Assembly: GCF_901709675.1 (NCBI RefSeq)
Contig: NC_051097.1
Location: forward strand, 4,741,039 to 4,805,038
Direction: 5' to 3'
DNA from: Syngnathus acus
Taxonomy: Eukaryota > Chordata > Actinopteri > Syngnathiformes > Syngnathidae
DNA: 64,000 nt
Numbering within the stretch: position 1 is the stretch's first letter; every line of letters begins with the position of its first letter. The notes under the pieces were generated by a model. That model ran no database searches and was not told the DNA's origin. It saw only the letters and a program-made list of their open reading frames with translations. This document shows, piece after piece, positions 42,401-54,400 of the stretch. Made by a program: the position numbers and the translations under genes.

Positions 42401-45400
42401 CCAACTTTGCCAACTACCAAAACTGCACCATTGTCCGCTCTCACGTCCCTCATGGTAACTACGGATATGTCTCTTCGGCGCCCAAAATCCTCATTTTCCC
42501 CATATTTGTTCAGGTGAGTCATTTTTGTGTCCATGACATTAATTTACATTTGCTATAATAATTCTAATAAAAGCAACCTATGTGTTCTAAGCAGCCTCTG
42601 GACCTGTGCAGTCGAGCTCTCATCGTAACAGAGGAGATGATTTTACATGAGAGCAAGCATCACTCGCTCAAGGTCAGTCCAACCTGTTTCTGTTAGATGC
42701 CATTTTATAAAAAGAAGAAAATATCTAAAGAAAGTACTAATAATATAAAGCGTAATAATAATAATAATAATAATAAATAAAATTCACCCACTACCTCTTT
42801 TTATTAATATATATTATCTTATTTTACGTGCACAGAATATTTATTAATCTCCTGATCGTTCTCTCATCTCATTATCTATTGCAGGTTACCGTGTTTGTCT
42901 ACACAGACTTGATGTTGGTCACGAGAGAAGACGAGCCTGGCAAGTGTAACGTCCTCCAGAGCCCTTTGTACCTTCGACACCTGCGACTACAGGATGGTAT
43001 GTCTGAATGTGTTTAAGTGCATGCTGGGAAATATGACGGTGGACATCTAGTTGGAAATTACAGTTTCCATTTAATGAGTGAATAACAAAATTCAGAAAAG
43101 GGTTCCATACCTCTCTAAATGAGACAATCAAAAAGTGGGCATGAAAGGCACTTGTATCAAGTCAAGTTTATTCGTATAGTCCTAAATCACAAGCAGTCGC
43201 AAAGGGCTTTACATGTACAAAAAAAAAAAAATTGACAATTATTCTCAAAGCATCCCCTGATCGGCTCAGATTGTTCCGATGTCTCTGACCAAGTCTCCAC
43301 TAGCGTCCATGAGAACATCAAAACAAAGTCTTTATTTGTTTACGTGTGTTTGAGACATGTTGAATGGCAAAAGCAAACATCACATTTAGCAATAAACCCT
43401 CCTTTGCCCTGGGATATTTAGGGAGCGACATCCCCGCTGAGTTCCTGCTGCTTTGTCTTTCCATTCCAGTCCCCAGTAAACAGTCATCTCCTGTGCCAGT
43501 GCACTTCGTAGTGCACCTCATGTCATGACTCACTCTAAATATTTGGCTTGAGTATAGACACACAGGGTGGTCAGTAATGTATTTGTAGCCCCCCACCTCA
43601 AGCAGCACATTGTTTCAAATGAATAATATTGAACACCATTGTGTTATTTTGTTCTCTATTGTTTTGACTCGTCACAAGTCCTTATTATGAGTGTCACACT
43701 GTCCAAAATCTTTGGTGCATGACTTTCTATTGGACTAAGTAGAGGCAAAGAGGTGTGGAGATCTTGTTTGAAAATCTTGCATAAAAAACAGGAAACTACT
43801 TCTTGATGAAGAAAAAACATCAAATACAATTATTTAAAATAAATAGCATTATTTTTTTTGTTCAAATGAATAATGTGTGCTTGTTGAAAATGAAATACTA
43901 TTGTGTTCATTGCAAACAAAATATTACTTTTGTTGGTTTAAACTCATTTAATAAATAAACTTGAGATAAAATGCAATTCAATAACGAATGTAAAATAATA
44001 AAATAATTAACATGATTTGTTGATTGCAGATAAAAAAAAATTCAAAATAACTGCAAGAATGGCATATAATAATGACAATAAAATAATAATAAAACTAAAA
44101 TGAAATCCAGTTTAAGTTAACTCAAATAGAAGTCAATAGAATTGTTGGGTAGAGTTTATTTTTCTTGCTACAAGCAATGTGGTGCAGTAGAGACAAAATA
44201 TCCCCCAATAAATTATGTCACCTCTGTCACTTGTCCCGTAATCTGAGGTCATCAGGGGACACTTTCAGGATTGCTTGTGCATTGTTTTTGTGTGCGTGTG
44301 TGCATGTGTATGTGTGTGTTGTCAAAAGCGGACACAGTTACAGACACACATCTCCGCCCTGCTGCCTGCCTGTCATTGTTTTTATTGTGGGTTTTTTTTT
44401 TTCGCTTCAGCAGCGTCAGTCAGGAAAGAGGCGCCAGTGGGGGACTGTGTTTGTTTCAACTTTTTGTTTATGACGTGTGCGTGTGTGTTAATGCTGTGTT
44501 TGTGTGTACAAAAAAAAATATCCAGCCAAGTTCAATACAACAGCTGTCCAGTGTTTCTGCCTACATGATATTTACATGTTAAAGAGCGTGGGAAACAACA
44601 AGGGTCAGGCACAACCTGCAGGCAACAATGATCAGCTGTCCATGAAGTTTTCTTTTGACAGTGTTGCCATGACAATAAATCCCCAGCCAATTATGCATCT
44701 AATTATAATTGTTGGTGTATCTCATATTTTCCCCCTCTTATGAAGCCAAATTAGCCAACCAAACTATGAGGGACAAATCTGTAAAGCAGCTGGTAAAAAT
44801 ATCCAATAGTGACCTCTGCTGGCTATTGTCGTAACTGCCTATTTATTTGCATAGTACGGATGGATGGGTGTACCTGGTGTTTAGCTGAATGAACTTATGG
44901 ACGGGCCTCCTGTATTTATTTCAGAAAATGAGCTCAATTTTTCTTTTTCATCTTCTCCATATAGAGGCTGGGATTTAATTTTTATTCAATGACAGGGCAT
45001 GCCAGTTGTTACTTATTTTAATTGATTTATTAATGGGGAAGCTTTCCTATTTTTCTGACGAATATTTGTGTGATGGTAGAGCTTTCTTTTCTTCTTTATT
45101 CAATCATATAGTCACTGGGGAGAGGGGCGTTTACTCAAATTCAGAGAGTACCAATTTATTTAAATTGATTTATTTGTGAGGAGGCTTTTATCATTTTCTT
45201 GACAAGTGCTTGTGTAAAGGTAGTGCTACCTTTTGTTCTTTATTTCTTTATAGAGGCCGTTGGTCTGTATTTACACATCAGCAGTGAGTCTCAGATGCTT
45301 ACTTCATTTATTTCAGTGGAGGTCTTGTATAATAGTGGCGTGACCTTTTCTTGTTCATTCCTCAAGTGCCGGCCGGGGTTGTTCTTTTTGGTAAGTGCAG

Positions 45401-48400
45401 TTAGTAGGTGGTGTTTATTTGAATTAATTTATTTGAGAAGGTCTCATCTTTTTTTTGTTTTTCTTATTTAAGGCCCGGGTGTGGGAATTTACTGAAGGGT
45501 AGTCACTTATTTGAATGATTTTACTGGAGCTGAGGGATTTATTTTTTTCATACTACTGTTCTGCTTGTCGAAAAACATGACTAACTGCAGCTAGTTGGCT
45601 TTTCTTTCTGAGTCGCAAAGTGACGTTTCTATATTAGATGAGGCGTTTCTACAACACAGCCAGCAATTAATTGAGGTGAAAGCATCTTTTAGAATTTAAT
45701 CCTCGATTCAAGGAAAATACAGAATGGCGGTAATTAAGGTGATGTTCTTTTTTCTCATACAGATTATGCCGAAGAACTCCGATTCTACCTTATTCACATG
45801 ACCGAGGTAAGACTCTCATTTCCCAGTGTGTGTGTGTGTGTGTTTGTATGTATGTGTGTGAGTGTGTGTGCATGCATGTTTGTGACTCTGTATGCAGACG
45901 CCGAGCCAATAGAGTTGGCAGTTAATCACATTATAGCTGAGACACACAGATTAGCAGAGAGCTCTAATGAAAATGCTTTTTCCTCTTGCGCCACCGTCAA
46001 TTTCAAAACATGTGCACTGCGTGTCAAAAAGAAGTCAAATAGGGTACGTCAAGAATATACAAGTAGTTGTTGGAGTCATTGTTTGAAAGAAAAAAAACTG
46101 GCATTGTCATTAGCTGCAAGTAACTCACTGAATGCTTTTTTGTGCGGATTTCTTTTCCAAGATTATGCAAATTGATCTTTTTGTACGGAAAAGTGTTTTA
46201 TTGCAGTATAACTCCCTTCAACACTTACTGCTGCAGACGTACACAACACAAAATTCTGCACAGCCTAATTAGCAGCTTATAAATGTTTTAAAGACCCCCC
46301 CCCCTCCATTTTGGGGATTCCAGACAGAACAAGAGGAGTCTTGCTATCTGTCCCACTGGCTGGAAAAAGAGGAAGGAAGTGGCTACATAGCTTTCACTCC
46401 ATCCAATTAGGAAAGAGTATATAAATAGAAAAGTCTTACGTAGGACAGCATGGGAGAGCAGGAGAGTTGGAGCAGGCCCGTGGCACAATTTGATTAGACA
46501 TGTTCATGTAACATTCTGGAACTGGAATGTTGCCTCCGGAATGCCCCCCCCCCCCACCCCCCAGACGCTAGCATGACTGGAAATAATGATATATTTTTGA
46601 AACAAGCAGAAACTTCGAAGAAAAGAGGCATCAGGACCGACGCAAGTGCTAATTGAACACTAATGCGAGTAATGCTAAAGCATAAAGTGATAACCTGTCA
46701 ATTAAAAATGGGAATTTCTCACATTGATATCTGTCTGACATGTTCTCCCAGGTTAGAAACGCAACAAATTTAATTTGGTGCCATAAGGTACTACAATAAT
46801 AATAAAAAATATGTGAAGGAGAACCATTTTTTTAGGCAAGAAAAATGTCATACGTTTTTTGTAGTGTTTATTCAAGGCAACGTGAGTATTAGAAAAGAAG
46901 GTCATAATTGTTTTGAAATGTTTTTAATCATATTAAATTTTTCATATTTGGTTGCAAATAAATAATTGATGTTTAAAATATGGTTCAGAGTTGCGGTGAG
47001 GTGTTTATTTATTCAAGCGGTACAGACGATGTGATGAATTGAGGCATGTTGTCAATTAGAGTGGAGGAAATACACTAACCTACTTTCATGGTACCCTCCA
47101 GGAATATAATTATTAGAAAGTAATGGAAAATGTTTGCTAGGATACGAAATGGGTTTCTATGGCCGCACAGTTCTATTTACAAGCCGGAGTACCACACAAA
47201 TGGCTTTGAAGCTGGTCAAATTGTCAGATCTTGCTTTAAAATGCTCTGCGAGATCTGAGCTTTGCAGCCACTATTCATAATATATTTACGATACATGTAC
47301 TTGAAACTGTAGTTATGGAAGATCGTTCTAATTTTAAAAGACTGCCACACGGCATGGTTTTAAACTGCTCTATGAATAAGGTTCAAATGATCTGAGGGTT
47401 ACAAGCTAGATCTTTTTTTTTTTTTTATCTACCATTTATTTAACCAGATTGTACCCATTGAGATTAAAAGACAGAGCTGGTCAAAATTGGCAGCAGCAAA
47501 AGTACAGTTACAAACGTACTCGCCACAGCTGTGCTCTGCCCTTTTTCCGAAATTGCTGAATAAAAACTCCTTTAGATGATCATTCGCATGGCATTCAAGG
47601 ATTTTTTGCCAAATTTGATATATACCTGTTGTTTTTCAAAATACCTTTTTCCCCTTTCAATATGCAAGGACAGTAGGATAGTGCCTTTATCCTAACTGTG
47701 GTTTGAGAAGGACCTGTTTTATCCCTTGTAGTGTTCGTTAATCTCCGAGCGATGACAGAATCTTTACAAGAGGTGCTGACAGATGGCGTGTGAAGCAAAC
47801 CCGCGTGAGGCAAATATGTCGAGAGATAGAACGAGACAGGGTCCTTAAATAGACAGCCTGTTGAGCCATTTGGCTCATATGGCGGGGACAAAGATGAAAG
47901 TTTAAAGCGCTCGAGTTGCCGTGACCCTTCACCTCAGGAGGTGTTTGTAATGTAATTGCTCACTTGTTAATTCGATTGCACTTTCTGGCCTGCAGAAGTC
48001 GCACACGCAAAAACACAACCATACACACGAGGAAAGATTTAGCTCTTTGATTTCAGCAAAGCTTGTGCTTAATGCACTCCAAATAGATGAGAGGTGTCCA
48101 AACTACAGCTCGGGGCCATTTGCGGCCCACAATCTGTTCTTAGTGGCTCGCTGCATGTACTAAAAATAAATCATTGAGACTGTTGTTTGCCTGCAATGTA
48201 CAGGCTGGCAAAGAAGACAATAAGTTTCTTCTCAACCCCTAGCTCCTTTTTTTAAATCAAACAATCAATAAAAAATGATAAAAATAAATCAAAACAATAT
48301 GTTTTGCATTTCTTTACCTAAACCAATAATTTGGTTTTAGTGTCATTAATGTTGTTTGAAGAATGTCAAAGTGGGCCTAAGAAGAAAACGTTTGACATAA

Positions 48401-51400
48401 ATATTGAATTTTGGGCATCTTGTGTTTGATGGTGTTTGTGTTTCTCTTTGTGCTCTTTAACTGACTGTCTTGAAATTGACACATCGTTTTTACAATAAGT
48501 CTCTCACTACAAAAACTTGTTACCTGGCCAATAAAACAGAACGGGAACAGGAGCGATCCCCTCCTGAATTTGTTCTGTTCACCTTCATTTTTCTTTTATG
48601 TGCTATGCAGGAGGTCACCTTATTTTAGCAACCGCTCAAAACGGAACAGATCTAACCCAGATTTGCATGCGAAAGAAAAATGTGTGTGCATCCACGGGAA
48701 GACATTGGGGTGGTCTCTGGAAAGTCAAGTGTGTGTAAGTGTGTCAGTGACGCAAGAGGAGAGGAAGCAGAGATAGGGGCCGTGTCGGCAAATTAGGGTG
48801 AAAACGGTGAGATAAGGCGTCTGCCGCATTTGCGAGCAGCGTCCAAAGTGGGAGGGTCATCACCGGCTTGTTAGAGCAAGTGGTCATGGGAAACTTGGCT
48901 GACCGCACCGTGCCCAAGAAGTGGCTGACCAGGGAGGGCAGTTCTCTCGAGCAACACCTGCTGTCTGACACTGCAGATGTAAGTGGAATTCCTAGAGCTA
49001 TAAGGATGTTTGGATCAAGTGTGTATTAGATAGATGTGTTGTATGCCTAACCCCCTGTGGCTAGCATGGTTATATAATAGTTAACAAAAATGAACTAAAT
49101 AACTCACATTTTTTTCGTCAATAAAATAAAATAAAATCTGCTTTAAAAAATATAGATAATGAACTAAAACTGCATTTTACATTTTACAACACAGTGAAAA
49201 ATGTCGTTCATTTTCATGTAATTATTTTCATACATCAGCCTTCAGGGTTTATTTGAAATGTATTTATTTTAATATTATCGTACGTATGGCTGTACCGAAG
49301 AAAGAAGGTCGAACAGTCATTCCGGAATTGCCATTTACTATATTAGCAACTTAACACTAATGGAAAACCAAACTTAAATGAAGCATTTTGGAAAAAATAA
49401 AAACAAATTAAAACTAACACACCAACAAACTTGCTTTAAAAACTTTAAAAAAAAATAGCTCACAACAAAACTAAATAAAAACTCATTATAATGAAATATT
49501 CTATTATATAGCTGTTTGACATTTTAGTAGGAAATCATCCAGCGAGTTAATTCATGTACTTTGTGAATGAATAGTCCTTGTCTGAGAAAAATGGGTCACT
49601 TCCTCATTTTGCCCTAATGCAAGTAGACAGTAATGACAAAAATGGAAAATTCCTCAAGTTAAAGATGAATAAATAAATAAAATATGATCTACTTGGCACA
49701 CTCTCTACTAGGTTTTGAGACTCTCCCTTTTTAAGTAATACTACTAACTGAGAAAATAACAACCTTCAAAATGTGATTAGATAATTAAATAACCAACCAA
49801 CCAACAGCACATACACGTACTGTCCCTCGCTACAGTACATGGAAAATTTATTTGAGGGATGCTTTGCTACATCCAGCACACGGTTTCTGGCATCTGTGCT
49901 GGAGACAACAATGGAAGTTTTAATGAATGTATGTGGTCTTTATTACTTAACAAATAGCATTTTTGAACAATGTAAAAAAAAAAGGTCAGTGAATAAGAAA
50001 AAGGGTTCATTCTCACTGGCACAATCATGTGAACTGAATGAATGTTTATGATACTAAGTAGTGTAAAAAACTATCATTGATCAGATGCAACAACTGAAAT
50101 AGCAGAATCCCAGCGGGGCCAATCATGTGCTAATCAGCCCCGATGACGTCTATAGGAAGGGCCCAGGGCCAAACATTCCAGTGTACATGCTTCATTTTTA
50201 GGCCAACCACAAAACAGCCATGAAATGGAAAGGCCGACAAACAAACTCAAAATAGATGAAAGAGTGTGGGAAAGACATGGAGGCAAATTACATTCTGTGC
50301 TCTGCTATGGAAATTGTTTGGGGGAACTGCTTTGTTTTTCTCCATCAGCTGCTCATTGCAGTTATTTGGGATTTTACACCCAAACCTTTATTTGCTATTT
50401 TTCTCAAATCAGTATGAAACTTGCTTTAATGTGGAACTATCATGCTTGAAATCTTGAAACAAATTGGTTGAAAAGAATAACCCAAACTGTAGAATCATGA
50501 CATTGATCAGCTTAAAAGGTTTTAAATTGGATCTCCACTACCTGAGCTCTCGTGTGTCGCTAATTCAGAATCAATAGAGGTAGAAGCTTCTTCGTCCTTG
50601 TGTCATGTCGGGGTAGGCAGTTACGATTAATGAACATGAATCCCTGGACAAGATCGAATCATATGTGCTGTGATCGTGGACAGTGGTTGATCAATTTTCT
50701 GATTTGGTATCAGATGTTCCCTGCCTAGGCGAACGTGATAGTATTAAAAATTGATCCAGGCTGAGGTTTTCAACAAGATGAATCAAAAAGACCAAGCTTG
50801 GCCATTTCTGATCCAATATCTTTCCAAATCAATTTCTTGCTCTTGCTACAACATAAAACAATTTTAAGTGATGGTTAGCTCAAGCCAATTTGAAAACTGA
50901 TTTGTGTAGAGATGATCCCATAAATTACTTTTGACTTTTGATCTCTCCTTCTTCATCCATCTTGTGTTCCTCCAAAATCGATAGAGCCATCGATAGATAG
51001 AACCAAGAACATTTATCCTTAAAAAATGAAAAAACAATGGGCTGAAAATTGTAAAATATCAAGAAACATACAAAGTGATGTGACTTTTTGGCTTTTTGCT
51101 ACCTTAAATATCATTCACCTCAAAATCAATTGCTATCTTTCTTTCGCAATAGAGAAAATGATAAGTACGTGATCCTGACTGAAGAGCAAGACAACATCTG
51201 GTGATATTAGTAAGAGGTTCAAGAAGCCACTAGCTGCTTTAGCATCATTAGCTCGTGTTAATATGACACTTAAGTAGAATCCGCTTAAACCCGTTGAGTG
51301 GCATACTTCCAAGACACATTAAATATCGTGCTGCGTCTCTCTGCAAGCAGCCAAAGAGCGTATTACATTTTATGCTGTGGTATGCCAAGTGGTCTTTGCT

Positions 51401-54400
51401 GTGTGACTATGAGGCAATGGGATGGTGGTGCGCTGTAACTAAACCGATTGTGACGGAGCGACAAGTCATCATGCTGTGACTAATGGGCAATGACGCCTCT
51501 TCGTGTGACCATGTGTTGTTTTTTCGCCAAGCATTTGCAGTGTTTTTTTTTTCTTTTCATTTGAGATTTCCTCTGAAGACACATTGAGAAAGAATGCAAA
51601 CATGCAGCGTTTGTCTATCGCGGCCAGTGATTTGCAGAATTTCCTCCAGCTCCTTTAATTTTCTGTCGGCCTCTTGCGCGTTCTTCCTGGTCGATTTTAA
51701 TCTTATCTCATCGTTAATTTTGGAGACCTTGTTGACAGTGTATTTTTATGGTTATTACCTTGAGAGAAGATTGCTGCCACGATTTCCAAAACATTATTTT
51801 GGAATAAGTCCCCTTAGGTCTTGGGTGTTTTGGTGGTGCCGGTAAGGACCACCCAGGCTTCTGCTTAGTGGGTAGTGTCCTGTCGGCAAAACACAAGTGG
51901 GTCCTCGGCTGGGCAGTGTGTGGTCCTGTGTCCTCGTCATGCCTGCACAGCAACTCCAGCCCTCTTTGAACATATTTTGTGTATGTGGGATGGGGTCAAT
52001 TCACTAGCATGTACCAATAGACACATACCAAGTAGAGTGTTTGGTGTGAGGTCACGCCCTAATTACAATACACGACTCTTGTCCCTGTCCGGTCCTGTCC
52101 GGTCCTGTCCTGCCCTGCCCTGCCCTGCCCTGCCCTGCCCTGTCCTGTCCTGTCCTGTCCTGTCCTGGCCTGGCCTGGCCTGGCCTGCCCTGCCCTGCCC
52201 TGCCCTGCCCTGCCCTGCCTTGCCCTGCCCTGGCCTGTCATGGCCTGGCCTGGCCTGTCCTGTCCTGTCCTGTCCTGTCCTGTCATGGCCTGTCCTGGCC
52301 TGGCCTGTCATGGCCTGGCCTGTCCTGTACTGTCATGGCCTTAAATTGTCCTATCCTTTGTTGTCCTTTCCTTCCTGTCCTGTATAAATTCGACTCCAAT
52401 GTAACATTGAAGCAGTGTTTTGTTTAACTGCAATTTTTAATAAATAGCCATCATAATACAAATAACTAGTGGTAGAATATGAAACTCCACTGTTGCACAG
52501 AAAAATTGTTCTGGCGTAAAATTGTATATAGATCCTCATTCTGCATGGCCCAGCAGCAGAACAAAACAGGTTTAAAAACAAACAAAAACTTTGTTCAGTT
52601 ATCTTTTTAACCAAATTTTTACAGTGCATGCCATTCAAATGATTTGTATGCTTTTAATTTACCATAGCTAACACATTTCCAAAGCTCTTAAGATGTTTAA
52701 AATTAGCAGACAAACCTTCGTGGCACAGTAGATGGTTATTGCTTGGAGGACATAGCCTGGACTTGGCAAAGATCTATGAATGTCCTTTAATGTTGTTGCT
52801 GGTGCGTTTGCAGCCTCTTAAACGGCTTTCTTCTTATTTCTTTTTTTATTAATTTCGGAAGAGTCTGCTGATTTCACGCCCACATTTTGTCACACACTGA
52901 CGATATCTCCTTATTTAAAGATGTTCTTCAAGTCTTAAAAGCAAGCCCATTTCAGCCAACTAAAAATTAGGTTGAAAACAGTTTTGACTTGCAGTGTATC
53001 AGTTTCTGGCTACGGCTCGGCCTGTTTACCACCAAGACTGAAATTGGTATCGATCGACTCCTCCGGCTGTTGTCAAGAAAGCAAACAAGGGCATTTAACA
53101 AGCGTTTCTTGAAGGCACACAACTGACATAATATCAAACACCGTACAGCTGTCTTATTTGTGACCTAAATGTTTATAGGAGAGCAAAAGCATGCTAATCA
53201 GCGCTGACTCATGCTAGGTGAGCGCCAGTGACATGCTGAAAACTCATCCGCCAGATGGCTCGGGAGAAGGCCCTCAAACAGGCAGGACTTTCATCAATCT
53301 GATTATGCTGCCTTTATTTTTAGAACCTCTATGGCAGCTACCAGCGACCATTCATTGGATTTTGACCCATTAGCTTCTCATGCGGAGCGCTCAGACTGGT
53401 GCTGGGGTTACGAACAAGGAGCTGGGCACTGAACTACAGCCACCATTCGAATTCAATCAATCTATTGCTGTGATTAACAATATATAGCAACTGGTGCATG
53501 TGCATCAAATACTTGCTCCTGAGAACTGTTTTTTTTTATTATAATTGGCGATCTCCCTGCAAAGCCCTTCTCTCGTAGTTCTAATCTCATTTGATGACAT
53601 CATAACGTATCAGTTCAAGGTTTTATTAGCAACCTGACATCCAAGAAGTGATGAATCTGCCATACAGTACATGTGCTTGCGTGGGTGATCCGCATTTACC
53701 AGCCTCCTGTGTGCCATGACAGTCTTAAACTGGCTCTCAGTGATGGATTTCATAGAACATTGACACTGATCTCTGTCTGCTTTGCCGACGCCGCTAATTC
53801 ATCACGTTGCTATAATATCATAAATGCTTTGCTTTCTGTTGTCTGTTTTAACACGTTTGACCTCCACAAAAGATCTTTTTGTTTTCATGCAGTCATATTC
53901 TTTTTGTGGATTTTGCCCGCTGTGTTCCACTTTGTGAATAACCTCTTAGATGAGACATTGAGGATGATTGAAAAAGACAGGGAGCAACCAGGCAGGACGG
54001 GATGATTCCCATGTTGTCGGGGGAACATGAAAATAAAGCAAAGGCATTGTGATTTTCTACTAAGCGGGGCAGTGAGCGTGGAGATATAACCCTGAAGTTG
54101 ATCTCAAGAGGGCTTGCACAAATTGGAACAACAAAGATCCGTGCTATTTATATCCCAACTTATATCCAAAAATGTCGAGACTCTAATGTTTTTGCCAGAA
54201 GCGGAACACTGAGGGGACATGTCCACAAATAAATAACAACTTTTAAACAGTCTGTGTCTTCTTCTGTTTGACATTGTTCCCATTAAGGCCCGTACTTAAA
54301 GAGAGATTGCGCTGCCTGCAAGGCATTTCCAATGTGCTGTAAACCGAAGCTAAATGGCACTTTTGGTAGCATGGTGGAAGCAAAATGAAGCCATGACATC

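Noticed and set aside
48744-48971. Minus-strand 75-codon frame
   Set aside because: Opposite the candidate plus-strand exon; no splice or family support.
51875-52387. 170-residue Pro/Cys/Leu-rich frame and Gly/Gln/Arg frames on the other strand
   Set aside because: They arise from the pentanucleotide array, which lacks stops in several phases.
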